Source: Roseovarius sp. (lineage in GTDB: Bacteria; Pseudomonadota; Alphaproteobacteria; Rhodobacterales; Rhodobacteraceae). Taken from it: a DNA stretch of 44,783 nucleotides. Position 1 is the stretch's first letter; each line of letters opens with the position of its first letter. The position numbers and the translations under genes are program-made. Location of the stretch: contig JARGOC010000032.1 in assembly GCA_029212365.1 (NCBI GenBank), positions 1 through 44,783 on the forward strand, in the 5' to 3' direction. The notes under the pieces were generated by a model. The model saw nothing but the letters and a program-made list of their open reading frames with translations. It made no database searches and was not told the origin of the DNA. Positions 33,203 through 42,283 of the stretch are shown here, one piece after another.

Positions 33203-34225
33203 TTAGCGGATGCGCAGCACTGGGGCTGGGCCAATTGGGATCGGCCCCAAAAACACCCGGCCATTTGAAAACTCCAGCGCGACATCCAGCGTTGAGGGCT
33301 TGCCCGCCATATACGCCAGCATGCCCAATCCCTCTTCCAGAGATCCGGCCAAGACGTCGGGGATCGCCCCGGATTTAACGCCAAGCTCCAAAATCTCACG
33401 CCAGTTGCGCGCCTTGATGGCCAATGTTCCGCTGGGCAGCCCTGCCTCGTCGACAATCAGATCACCAGCCATCTGAAGCTCAAGCTGGCCCCATTTTGCC
33501 TCGGCGAGGCGCAGTTTGATCACTCGTGGTTGCGGGCGTGCGGTCTCAATGGCAAAGCGATCCCAAGGCGCGTCAAACGTCACCAGGACATCCGCGTGCA
33601 ACGCCTTTAGTCGGACAGGCAACATTCCTGTTGGATCAAGCTGCACTTTCCAGGGTACAGAGGGTGCAAACCCATCGGCCAAAAAACCGAAGCGGTACGC
33701 GGGGGCCGGGTTGCCCTCAACCCGCTCTGCGGCGAGGGTCAGCGCAGTAAGACTGCTGCGATCAACCGCACTGTTCAGCACGATGGTCTGGTTTTCAACT
33801 TCCAGGTTTTCAGCTGTCAGGGTCAGGCGTTTCAAAGCCAGATCAGTTGTTGCCTCTACAATGAGGCTGGCGCGCATGTCTGTGCTGATCACATCGTATT
33901 TATCGTAAGGTGTGGCGATGCGCTGTTCATGCGGCCAAACGGCAATCAGGTGATTGGGCTTATAGCTGAGCGCCAGAATTTGAAACAACGGCGCTTCCCA
34001 TGCCAGCCCGGTGCCCGGATCAGCAAGCGCCAGATCGCTAAACGTGGTGTCGATCCGGTTTGGGAAACCTGCCACAGACAGGTCCGAGGTTTCTGCCACC
34101 CAACCTTCTGCCCGCCGATCGGCCAGCCAAGCTGACAGGCCTTCTTGCATGGCGGTGGAGGTGACATACCAATAGCCCGACCACAATGCCGCACAAAGAA
34201 TGACCAGAGTAAGTAGCAGCCGCAT
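33203..34225 (-). CDS. DUF2125 domain protein, periplasmic membrane-anchored
   Basis: The 340-residue protein starts with one hydrophobic helix (LLLTLVILCAALWSGYWYV) and continues as a beta-rich periplasmic domain (GWVAETSDLSVAGFPNRIDTT, AWEAPLFQILALSYKPNHLI, AVWPHEQRI). These features match DUF2125, a family of alphaproteobacteria with no established function. The ATG at 34225 is preferred over 34246 because the membrane helix then begins at residue 2. It faces the extensin-like gene (35 bases between stops) and diverges from the ChaC-like gene. Confidence 0.82.
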   Translation of the reverse strand: MRLLLTLVILCAALWSGYWYVTSTAMQEGLSAWLADRRAEGWVAETSDLSVAGFPNRIDTTFSDLALADPGTGLAWEAPLFQILALSYKPNHLIAVWPHEQRIATPYDKYDVISTDMRASLIVEATTDLALKRLTLTAENLEVENQTIVLNSAVDRSSLTALTLAAERVEGNPAPAYRFGFLADGFAPSVPWKVQLDPTGMLPVRLKALHADVLVTFDAPWDRFAIETARPQPRVIKLRLAEAKWGQLELQMAGDLIVDEAGLPSGTLAIKARNWREILELGVKSGAIPDVLAGSLEEGLGMLAYMAGKPSTLDVALEFSNGRVFLGPIPIGPAPVLRIR

Positions 34226-34295
34226 GGTGATGATCGCCTCTTTCACGCCCCAACCACATGGTGTTTATAGATGGTGCAGGACAAGGAACAGTAAA

Positions 34296-34826
34296 ATGAC
34301 AATGTGGGTGTTTGGCTATGGCTCTTTGGTGTGGAACCCCGGTTTTGATGTGTCCGAACGGGTGCTTGGCACGCTAACGGGCTATGCACGCAGCTTTTGT
34401 ATGCGTTCCATTCATCACCGTGGCACCGATGAAAACCCCGGATTGGTGCTGGCGCTGGATGAATGTGTGAAATCCCGTTGTGAAGGCGTGGCTTTGGGTG
34501 TGGCCGATGACATCCGCGATGAAGTGCTTGAATATCTGCGCGAACGAGAGTTGATCTCTTCGGCCTATCTGGAGAAGTTTTTGACCATTACCCTTGCAGA
34601 TGGGCGACAAGTTGAGGCGGTGACCTATGTGGTGGACACCGAGCATGTGCAATATTGCGGCGGTCTGGACCTCGAAGAGCAAGCCCAAATCATTGCGCGT
34701 GCGCATGGCGGCATGGGGCCAAACACCGAATATCTGTTTAATACCTCCACACATCTGGCCGAACTGCGCATCCATGACCCTGATCTTGTGTGGCTGGCAA
34801 AACGGGTGAAATCGCTGAGCGCATAA
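34296..34826 (+). CDS. ChaC-like gamma-glutamylcyclotransferase
   Basis: The 176-residue cytosolic protein has the substrate loop VFGYGSLVWNPGFD at the N-terminus and the C-terminal motif GPNTEYLFNTSTHL. ChaC enzymes split glutathione into 5-oxoproline and Cys-Gly. The family identification is good, but glutathione specificity is assumed. The ATG at 34296 follows AAGGAACAGTAAA and is preferred to the in-frame ATG at 34200 because the latter adds 32 unconserved residues inside the divergent gene. The motor-like pair begins 68 bases downstream. Confidence 0.88.
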   Translation: MTMWVFGYGSLVWNPGFDVSERVLGTLTGYARSFCMRSIHHRGTDENPGLVLALDECVKSRCEGVALGVADDIRDEVLEYLRERELISSAYLEKFLTITLADGRQVEAVTYVVDTEHVQYCGGLDLEEQAQIIARAHGGMGPNTEYLFNTSTHLAELRIHDPDLVWLAKRVKSLSA

Positions 34827-34894
34827 ATCCTTGGCTTGAGGAGGCAGACCGACTAGGGTCAGCCCAACAAAAACAGTGCCGGGAGTTGTCCCAA

Positions 34895-36109
34895 ATGGAC
34901 CAGCCGGACCGCGAGGTCGAGCCGCAGTTTTCCCATCCTGTCCGCCAGATCATCTTGATGTTGATGACACTGGGGCTGACGGGTGCCGGGGCTTTTTTGG
35001 CCCTGCCAAGCGTATTGCCCGTGTTCGAGGCAAACCCGTGGTTTAACGGGTTCATCATGTTTGTTTTTGTGATCGGTGTTCTGGCCTGTTTCTGGCAGGT
35101 GTTTCAGCTGTTTGCGTCGGTCAAATGGATTGAGGGCTTTGCGGCTCAAAACCCTGGCCACGAACATATCATAGCCCCACAATTACTGGCGCCTTTGGCC
35201 ACATTGCTCAGGCAGCGTGGTAAGCGGATGCAGATCGCATCGACGTCAGCACGCTCCATATTGGATTCCGTGGCGCAGCGGGTTGATGAGGCCCGTGAAA
35301 TCACGCGCTACATTGTCAACCTACTGATTTTCCTGGGGCTTTTGGGTACATTCTATGGGCTGGCCACAACTGTACCAGCGGTTGTTGATACGATCCGAAG
35401 CCTGGCTCCACAAGACGGCGAAGGCGGTGTCGAAGTATTCAACCGCCTGATGACCGGGCTTGAGGCGCAGTTGGGCGGCATGGGCGTGGCCTTTGCCTCA
35501 TCTCTTTTGGGGCTTGCCGGATCACTGGTTGTGGGCCTGCTGGAGTTGTTTGCGGGTCACGGTCAAAACCGATTCTACCGCGAGTTGGAAGAATGGATGT
35601 CGACCATTACCCGCGTTGGGTTTTCGTCAGGCGATACCGAAGGCACCGGCGAAGGCCCCGTTGTTGTGGGCGTGCTTGATCACATGGCCGAGCAGATGGA
35701 AAGCCTGCAAATGATGCTGACCCAATCGGATGTCAGCCGCTCTATGGTGGATGAAAAGCTGGGCGTTCTGGCGGATTCGGTGGAACGGCTCACCCACCGT
35801 ATGGGCGAAGCAAACCCTTTGAACGTCACTATGATGCGTGTCGCCGAGGGGCAGGAAAGGCTGCTGCATAAACTGGAACACCCCGAACCGGGGGGTGATG
35901 CGGGCCTAGATGCCGAAAGCCGGATGCGGCTGCGATCAATTGATGTGCAAATGCTGCGGATACTGGAAGAAATCAGTGCCGGACGGCAGGAAACCATGAC
36001 AGAAATTCGCACCGATCTGGCCGCACTCAGCAAGATATTCAACCAGATCAGCAACCAACAAAAGGCACGGGTCGCACGCCGGGAAAAAAACCGGGGCGAG
36101 GGCAGCTAA
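34895..36109 (+). CDS. MotA/TolQ/ExbB-like proton channel protein
   Basis: The 404-residue inner-membrane protein has four helices (about 17-38, 50-70, 139-165, 192-220). TM3 carries LLGTFYGLATTVPAV and TM4 GMGVAFASSLLGLAGSLVVG, the signatures of MotA/ExbB channels, which form pentamers around two MotB/ExbD-like subunits. A cytoplasmic loop of about 68 residues separates TM2 and TM3, and a C-terminal cytoplasmic tail of about 180 residues contains helical heptad-like segments. GGGAG precedes the ATG at 34895; the frame is open back to 34790, inside the ChaC-like gene. The OmpA-domain partner begins 3 bases after its stop. The cargo is unknown. Confidence 0.88.
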   Translation: MDQPDREVEPQFSHPVRQIILMLMTLGLTGAGAFLALPSVLPVFEANPWFNGFIMFVFVIGVLACFWQVFQLFASVKWIEGFAAQNPGHEHIIAPQLLAPLATLLRQRGKRMQIASTSARSILDSVAQRVDEAREITRYIVNLLIFLGLLGTFYGLATTVPAVVDTIRSLAPQDGEGGVEVFNRLMTGLEAQLGGMGVAFASSLLGLAGSLVVGLLELFAGHGQNRFYRELEEWMSTITRVGFSSGDTEGTGEGPVVVGVLDHMAEQMESLQMMLTQSDVSRSMVDEKLGVLADSVERLTHRMGEANPLNVTMMRVAEGQERLLHKLEHPEPGGDAGLDAESRMRLRSIDVQMLRILEEISAGRQETMTEIRTDLAALSKIFNQISNQQKARVARREKNRGEGS

Positions 36110-36112
36110 GCC

Positions 36113-37996
36113 ATGGCCCTATCCCGACGCACTGGCGCACGGTTTCAATCCTCGATCTGGCCCGGATTTGTGGATGCAATGACCGGGCTGTTGCTGGTGC
36201 TGATGTTTGTGCTGACCATTTTTATGGTGGTGCAATTTGTGCTGAGCGAGACAATCAGCGGACAAGAAAGTGAACTCAATGAATTGTCTGCCGAAGTGGC
36301 GGCCTTGGCGCAAGCGTTGGGGTTGGAACAGGATCGCTCCGCCAGTCTGAGCGAACGGGTCGGCACGTTGACAACCACTTTGGGTGATGCCCGCACGCTG
36401 CAAAATCAACAGGCGGCCTTGATCGCCACACTGTCCAGCGAGCGTGATGCGCAAGCCTCCCGCATTGCCAGTTTTGAAGAACAGGTTGCCAGCCTTCTGG
36501 CCGAGCGCGACACGGCCTTGGGCACAGTTGCCGATCTGGAAGGGCAAAACACCACGCTGATGACTGAGCAAGAGGCGCTGAACCTGGCATTGGCAGGGTT
36601 GCGCGATGAGATCGACGTGCAGGTCGAAGCCGCCCGACTGGCCGCTGCCAAGCGCGAGGCATTGCAGGCCCTGATCGCCGATCTGGAGGTGCAAAACGCT
36701 GAAGGGCTGACAGCGCAGGCGCTGTTGGAAAGCCAGCTGAGCGATGAGGAAGCGGGCCGTCTTGCAGAAGCGGCCGCCGCCGAGGCCCTGCGTGAACGTC
36801 TTGAAAATGCCGATGCCGAGCTGACAGCCATGACTTTGGCGCTGGAGGAAGAGCGGCGCAAAGCAGAAGAAACGCTTGCGATGTTGGCGGCAGCGCAAAC
36901 CGCAGGGGATGATCTGGATGTGCAATTGGCCGCCGCTTTGTTGGCCGGTGATCAATCATCCACCACCATCGCGGTGCTGCGCGCAGAGCTGGCAGCTGCC
37001 AGGGCAGGGCAAGAGCTCACGTCTGTCCAATTGAGTGATGTGCAAACCGCACTGGCAGGGGCGATTGCCGATCTGGCGGCGGCTGAGCAACAGATCGCCC
37101 GGCTTTTGGCGGAACGGCAATCTTTGGAAACTGTCGCGTTGTCGGCTGGTGAGGTGCGCCAACAATTGGCTGCGGCCCTTGCTGCCAAGTTGACCGCTGA
37201 GCAAGACGCCGCAACCGAGCTGACCAAAGCACAGGAACGCGCCGCCCTTTTGGCACAAGCGCAAACAGCATTGGCCAATCAAAAGGCGATCAGCACCGAG
37301 GCGCAAGCCCAGCAGGTATTGCTCAATCAGCAGGTGGCGGCGCTTCGCCAACAATTGGCCGGGCTTCAGGCGGTGTTGGACGAGGCCAAAGTGCGCGAGG
37401 CGGCCTCGGAAGTGCAGTTGCAATCACTTGGCAATGACCTGAACACCGCATTGGCCCGTGTGGCTGCTGAGCAGCGCCGCCGGGCCGAATTGGAGGAAGA
37501 AAAGCGCAAGCTTTTGCAGGCTGAGAAAGAAAACCTGGAGAAATACCGCTCTGAGTTCTTTGGGCGTCTGCGGGATGTTCTGGGCACGCAAGAGGGCGTG
37601 CGGATTGTGGGCGATCGCTTTGTGTTTTCCTCAGAAGTGTTGTTTCCCCCTGGCAAGGCGCGCCTTTCAGCGGAAGGTCAGAGCGAGATCGCCAAAATCG
37701 CGGGCATCCTGCGCAATATTACAGATGATATCCCAAGCGAGATCGACTGGGTTCTTCAGGTTGATGGCCATACTGATGATGTGCCGGTTATACGCGGTGC
37801 GGAATTTGCCGATAATTGGGAGCTGAGCCAGGCGCGCGCCTTGTCTGTGGTACGCTATATGGTTGAATTTCTTGGGCTTCCGCCAAGCCGTTTGTCGGCC
37901 AATGGGTTTGGCCAATATCAGCCAATAAACCCTGGTGACAGCGTGGAAGCGCGCGCTCAAAACCGGCGGATTGAACTGAAATTCACTGAGAAGTGA
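36113..37996 (+). CDS. MotB-like protein with long coiled coil and OmpA domain
   Basis: The 627-residue protein has one N-terminal helix of MotB/TolR type, IWPGFVDAMTGLLLVLMF, in which Asp21 matches the proton-carrying Asp32 of MotB. Residues about 45-465 form a long Ala/Glu/Gln/Leu-rich coiled coil, roughly 60 nm if fully extended (inference from rise per residue). The C-terminal OmpA domain (about 480-627) has VDGHTDDVPV and NWELSQARALSVVRYM and ends RRIELKF, for binding peptidoglycan. It pairs with the upstream channel protein as a stator-like motor. Its last 14 bases overlap the M23 peptidase gene on the other strand. Confidence 0.88.
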   Translation: MALSRRTGARFQSSIWPGFVDAMTGLLLVLMFVLTIFMVVQFVLSETISGQESELNELSAEVAALAQALGLEQDRSASLSERVGTLTTTLGDARTLQNQQAALIATLSSERDAQASRIASFEEQVASLLAERDTALGTVADLEGQNTTLMTEQEALNLALAGLRDEIDVQVEAARLAAAKREALQALIADLEVQNAEGLTAQALLESQLSDEEAGRLAEAAAAEALRERLENADAELTAMTLALEEERRKAEETLAMLAAAQTAGDDLDVQLAAALLAGDQSSTTIAVLRAELAAARAGQELTSVQLSDVQTALAGAIADLAAAEQQIARLLAERQSLETVALSAGEVRQQLAAALAAKLTAEQDAATELTKAQERAALLAQAQTALANQKAISTEAQAQQVLLNQQVAALRQQLAGLQAVLDEAKVREAASEVQLQSLGNDLNTALARVAAEQRRRAELEEEKRKLLQAEKENLEKYRSEFFGRLRDVLGTQEGVRIVGDRFVFSSEVLFPPGKARLSAEGQSEIAKIAGILRNITDDIPSEIDWVLQVDGHTDDVPVIRGAEFADNWELSQARALSVVRYMVEFLGLPPSRLSANGFGQYQPINPGDSVEARAQNRRIELKFTEK

Positions 37997-38960
37997 CCGT
38001 GATATCTGCGTGGCGCCAGGCAATCAACGTGCCTTTGCGTTCCAAGCGGACAACGCCGCGATATGTGCCTGTCGGCCATCCATTGGGTGGGGCTTTGCGA
38101 CCATAAGCGCGGAACAGTTGTTTTTTTGGGTCTTTCAACAGGATCTGTTTGCTAAAGATCACGCCCTGCGGGCCAATGGTGGTCAGGGTGAGTATATCGC
38201 CGCTTTCAGCATAAAAGACATGGCCATAGAGCACCAATGGCTGGTCAGGTCGGGTGGTATCCGCGCGGGCGGCACCTGATTTTATATCCGCAAAATCAGG
38301 CACCTGCGTTGTCATCCCAGCGGTGAACAATCCTGCGCGATTGTGTGCGGGTAGGGTCGCCCAGAGGGTATCGCCGAGCGCACCACATGTGGCCCCGCTG
38401 GGTGGGTTGGGTTGAAACGGGTCGACCATCTTTCCATCCTTTAGAACGGATATGTGTAAATGGGGGATATTCGTCAGCCCGCTGAGGCCGACAAGGCCCA
38501 GTGTATCACCCGCCGCAACCTGATCACCGCTGCGCACGGTGACTGATCCCTGCCGCATATGGCAATACAGCGTTTGCCAGCCATCGCCATGATCAATGCG
38601 CACTGCATTGCCACATTCACGGCCTTTGGTTACCTCGCGTGTCGTGGCGGTAACGGCCATATCCTCAACCCCGTCACGTGTGGCGGCCACTGTTCCGGGG
38701 GCCGCGGCGAGGACATCCACGCCGCGATCCATCATGGCGAAATCCTGCAAAACGATATCGGTGCCGCGATGCCCATCCCGGGTTTTCAAACCACAGGTGA
38801 AATCGGTTTTATCGGGGCCGGGGTCGCTATCGACATAGTCTTCGATGTAGCAGGTTTTGCCCTGTTCACAGTCCAGAGGCCAAACGAGTTCAGGCGGCCC
38901 GCTGTGGGCCGCCTGTGCAAAAAGTATCATGGCTGCTGCAACACGGGTTGCCAGCTGCAT
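37983..38960 (-). CDS. M23 family metallopeptidase, secreted
   Basis: The 325-residue protein has a signal peptide (MQLATRVAAAMILFAQAAHS) and a LytM-type zinc peptidase domain with HRGTD (His64, Asp68), an intermediate His134 in YCHM, and HLH (His167, His169), so the metal site looks complete. Such enzymes cut peptidoglycan crosslinks or act as inactive activators. A C-terminal beta-rich domain (about 215-325) is fused. Several Cys pairs (Cys31, Cys37, Cys56) suggest disulfides. Its ATG shares a base with the clpA stop, and there is no long N-terminal coiled coil as in EnvC/NlpD. Confidence 0.9.
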   Translation of the reverse strand: MQLATRVAAAMILFAQAAHSGPPELVWPLDCEQGKTCYIEDYVDSDPGPDKTDFTCGLKTRDGHRGTDIVLQDFAMMDRGVDVLAAAPGTVAATRDGVEDMAVTATTREVTKGRECGNAVRIDHGDGWQTLYCHMRQGSVTVRSGDQVAAGDTLGLVGLSGLTNIPHLHISVLKDGKMVDPFQPNPPSGATCGALGDTLWATLPAHNRAGLFTAGMTTQVPDFADIKSGAARADTTRPDQPLVLYGHVFYAESGDILTLTTIGPQGVIFSKQILLKDPKKQLFRAYGRKAPPNGWPTGTYRGVVRLERKGTLIAWRHADITVTSQ

Positions 38961-41296
38961 CAGTCTGCCGTCAGCAGAGGGGGTTTTTTCTTGCCGGAGA
39001 TGCGAGGGCGCTCGGGGCCTTCCATCTTCAGGTCGATCTTGCCATCCTTGATGCCAACCTTGACCAGCCCACCCTTGGTCAGTTTGCCAAACAGCAGTTC
39101 TTCGGCCAGAGGTTTCTTGATATATTCCTGGATCACACGGCCCAGCGGGCGCGCGCCCATCTTATCATCATAGCCCTTGTCAGCCAGCCATTCGGCGGCG
39201 GGTTTGGTCAGTTCGATCACCACGTTGCGATCCATCAATTGCGCTTCAAGTTGCAGCACAAATTTCTCAACCACTTGCAGGATCACATCCTTGGGCAGAG
39301 GAGAGAAGCTGATCACAGCATCCAGACGGTTGCGGAATTCGGGTGTAAATGTGCGTTCAATCGCAGCGGTGTCTTCACCTTCACGGCGGTCCCGGCCAAA
39401 GCCGATGGCCGATTTGGCCTGTTCTGCCGCGCCCGCGTTTGAGGTCATGATCAGCACGACATTGCGGAAATTCACGGTGCGCCCGTTGTGATCGGTCAGA
39501 TTGCCGTGATCCATCACCTGCAACAGAATGTTGAACACATCAGGGTGCGCTTTTTCGATCTCATCCAGTAGCAGAACACAATGGGGGTGTTGATCGACAC
39601 CATCCGTCAGCAATCCGCCTTGATCAAAGCCAACATACCCGGGAGGCGCCCCAATCAGGCGTGAAACCGCGTGTTTTTCCATGTATTCGGACATATCGAA
39701 CCGCAAAAGCTCCACACCCAGCGAATCCGCCAGTTGTTTGGCCACTTCGGTTTTGCCCACACCTGTTGGCCCGGCAAACAAGTAGTTGCCGATTGGTTTT
39801 TCAGGCTCGCGCAGGCCAGCCCGCGACAGTTTGATCGCACTGGACAGCGCATCAATTGCCTTGTCCTGACCAAAGACCACCCGCTTGAGCGATTTTTCCA
39901 GATCCTTGAGCACTTGCGCATCATCTTTGGTGACGTTCTTGGGCGGAATGCGGGCGATTTTGGCGACCACATCCTCGATTTCCTTGACGCCAATGGATTT
40001 TCGACGCTTGGAGGCCGCCACCAGATGTTGTGCGGCACCGGCTTCGTCAATCACATCAATCGCCTTGTCGGGCAGTTTGCGGTCATTGATATACCGCGCC
40101 GACAGGTCCACCGCTGATTTTATGGCGTCATTGGTGTATTTGACTGAATGGTGGTCTTCAAAATAGGGTTTCAGCCCCTTGAGAATTTTCACCGCATCAT
40201 CAACCGTGGGTTCGGACACGTCGATTTTCTGGAACCGGCGGCTGAGCGCGCGGTCCTTTTCGAAATGCTGGCGGAATTCCTTGTAGGTGGTCGATCCCAT
40301 GCAACGCAGCTTGCCACCCTGCAACGCAGGTTTTAGCAGGTTTGACGCATCCATCGCCCCGCCTGACGTGGCCCCGGCACCAATGACAGTGTGAATTTCA
40401 TCAATGAACAGAACCGCATCGGGATGATCTTCCAATTCGGTGACCACGGCTTTCAAACGCTCTTCAAAATCACCGCGATAGCGGGTACCTGCCAGCAATG
40501 CGCCCATATCAAGTGAGAAGATTGTGGTGCGCGACAGTACCTCAGGCGTTTCACCAAGAATAACTTTATTGGCAAGGCCCTCGGCAATGGCCGTTTTACC
40601 AACACCGGGATCGCCCACAAGCAACGGATTGTTCTTGCGGCGACGACACAGCACCTGAATGCAGCGTTCAACCTCCTGATCGCGGCCGATCAACGGATCA
40701 ATATCGCCAGCGCGGGCCTTCTCGTTCAGGTCTACGCAGTATTTGGCCAGGGCGGATTCGCCTGCTTCTATGGCATCGCTTTCCTGATCTGGGCGGCCGA
40801 AATTCTCATCCGGATCGTCCGAGCCTGAAACTGGGCGGCTTTCGCCAAATGCAGGGTTTTTGGCCACGCCGTGGGCAATGAAATTCACCGCATCATAGCG
40901 GGTCATATTCTGTTCCTGCAGGAAATAGGCGGCGTTTGATTCACGCTCGGCAAAGATCGCGACCAGCACGTTGGCGCCAGTCACTTCGGTGCGCCCCGAG
41001 GATTGCACATGAATCGCGGCACGTTGAATGACGCGCTGGAAGGCAGCGGTGGGCACGGCTTCGGAGCCTTCGATATCGGTGACCAGGCTGGCCAGATCAT
41101 CATCAATGAAGTCGACCAGGCTGGCGCGTAAATCTTCGGTATCGACGTTGCAGGCCTTCATGACGCGGGACGCGTCGGGCTCATCAATCAGCGCCAGAAG
41201 CAGATGTTCCAACGTTGCGAATTCGTGTTGGCGGGCGTTGGCCAGCGCCAAAGCTGCATGGATTGCCTGCTCGAGTGTCGTTGAGAATGATGGCAC
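38960..41296 (-). CDS. clpA: ATP-dependent Clp protease ATPase subunit ClpA
   Basis: ClpA unfolds substrates and feeds them to ClpP. The 778-residue protein has the Clp N-domain (1-150), AAA module 1 with Walker A GDPGVGKT (228-235) and Walker B VLFIDE (295-300), and AAA module 2 with Walker A GPTGVGKT (509-516). The ClpP-docking loop IGFGRD is present. No M-domain of ClpB type is seen, and the length fits ClpA. The start is GTG with AAGGAG eight bases upstream. The adaptor gene clpS, often next to clpA, is not in the window. Confidence 0.96.
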   Translation of the reverse strand: MPSFSTTLEQAIHAALALANARQHEFATLEHLLLALIDEPDASRVMKACNVDTEDLRASLVDFIDDDLASLVTDIEGSEAVPTAAFQRVIQRAAIHVQSSGRTEVTGANVLVAIFAERESNAAYFLQEQNMTRYDAVNFIAHGVAKNPAFGESRPVSGSDDPDENFGRPDQESDAIEAGESALAKYCVDLNEKARAGDIDPLIGRDQEVERCIQVLCRRRKNNPLLVGDPGVGKTAIAEGLANKVILGETPEVLSRTTIFSLDMGALLAGTRYRGDFEERLKAVVTELEDHPDAVLFIDEIHTVIGAGATSGGAMDASNLLKPALQGGKLRCMGSTTYKEFRQHFEKDRALSRRFQKIDVSEPTVDDAVKILKGLKPYFEDHHSVKYTNDAIKSAVDLSARYINDRKLPDKAIDVIDEAGAAQHLVAASKRRKSIGVKEIEDVVAKIARIPPKNVTKDDAQVLKDLEKSLKRVVFGQDKAIDALSSAIKLSRAGLREPEKPIGNYLFAGPTGVGKTEVAKQLADSLGVELLRFDMSEYMEKHAVSRLIGAPPGYVGFDQGGLLTDGVDQHPHCVLLLDEIEKAHPDVFNILLQVMDHGNLTDHNGRTVNFRNVVLIMTSNAGAAEQAKSAIGFGRDRREGEDTAAIERTFTPEFRNRLDAVISFSPLPKDVILQVVEKFVLQLEAQLMDRNVVIELTKPAAEWLADKGYDDKMGARPLGRVIQEYIKKPLAEELLFGKLTKGGLVKVGIKDGKIDLKMEGPERPRISGKKKPPLLTAD

Positions 41297-41452
41297 GTTT
41301 GGTGCTCCTTGCCAAATCTTGCTGCTCTGTGTCAGGCCGATGTTGGCCTGATACTATTAAAGTTTGGTCGATATCGGCCCTGCTTCAAGGCCTTTTTGGG
41401 TTTTTGTGTTCACATTTTTTGGCAATTGTGCCGTTTTCGTTGTTTATACGGG

Positions 41453-42220
41453 TCAAAACCTGTCTTTTCGGGCGCGGATTTCAGCAAATACGTCAACTGG
41501 CTCAGCATTATGCATCCCCAGGTGGGCTTGAATTGCCGGGTCAGAGGCGCGCAAAAAAGGATTTGTCGCCAATTCTTCGGACAAAAGAGTGGGCACCGTG
41601 GGCTGGTTATTGGCTCGGGCCGCCGTCACCGCCTCTGCCCTTGAGATAAGGGCCTGATTGTCGGGGTCAATGGTTAGGGCAAATTTAGCATTGCTTTGGG
41701 TGTATTCATGGCCGGAACATACGGTGGTGTCACCGGGCAGGGCGGCCAGTTTTGCAAGGCTTGAATGCATTTGCGAGGGCGTGCCCTCAAACAGCCGCCC
41801 GCAGCCCAACGCCATCAGGCTGTCGGCGGTGAAAACAAGTTTGCTGTCGGGGAAATGGATGGCAATGTGGCCCAGAGTGTGGCCCGAGACATCTATCACT
41901 TGGCCCGATTCAGTGCCGATGGATATGGTGTCGCCTTCCGCCACCGCACGATCAAGCGGGGGCAAACGATGTGCATCGGCTGCGGCCCCAATCACCTGGG
42001 CGGGGGCTTTGGCCAATAAGTCTTCTACGCCATCAATATGATCGTAATGGTGGTGGGTCAGCAGGATGTGGCTCAGGGTCCAGCCCTGTTGATCAAGGGC
42101 GTCCAGGATCGGGCGGGCTTCGGGCACATCCACCACGGCGGTTTGACCTGTCGTGGGATCATGGATCAGATAGGCATAATTGTCGGACAGACAGGGAATG
42201 GTCATCAGGTGTAAGGACAT
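41453..42220 (-). CDS. gloB: Hydroxyacylglutathione hydrolase (glyoxalase II)
   Basis: The enzyme hydrolyses S-D-lactoylglutathione to D-lactate and glutathione, the second step of methylglyoxal detoxification. The 255-residue form from ATG 42220 begins MSLHLMTIPCLSDNYAYLI. The metallo-beta-lactamase motif THHHYDH lies at residues 55-61, binding two metal ions, with VSGHTLGHI and CSGHEYT as later ligands. An upstream in-frame start at 42301 would overlap the divergent methyltransferase gene and is unlikely. The 156 bases to clpA contain no gene. Confidence 0.95.
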   Translation of the reverse strand: MSLHLMTIPCLSDNYAYLIHDPTTGQTAVVDVPEARPILDALDQQGWTLSHILLTHHHYDHIDGVEDLLAKAPAQVIGAAADAHRLPPLDRAVAEGDTISIGTESGQVIDVSGHTLGHIAIHFPDSKLVFTADSLMALGCGRLFEGTPSQMHSSLAKLAALPGDTTVCSGHEYTQSNAKFALTIDPDNQALISRAEAVTAARANNQPTVPTLLSEELATNPFLRASDPAIQAHLGMHNAEPVDVFAEIRARKDRF

Positions 42221-42283
42221 GGTGCTTTCCCTTTCATCAATTTCAGCTAGGGTCGACAGTGACCCAACTGCGCAGGCTGTGCA

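Noticed and set aside
36119..36955. Long minus-strand open frame within the MotB-like gene
   Set aside because: Product is a shadow of the repetitive, Ala/Gln-rich coiled-coil coding sequence.
34895..37996. Zorya defence system
   Set aside because: ZorA/ZorB-like channel and OmpA features are present, but no zorC, zorD or zorE gene is nearby, and the long coiled coil is on the MotB-like partner rather than the channel tail.
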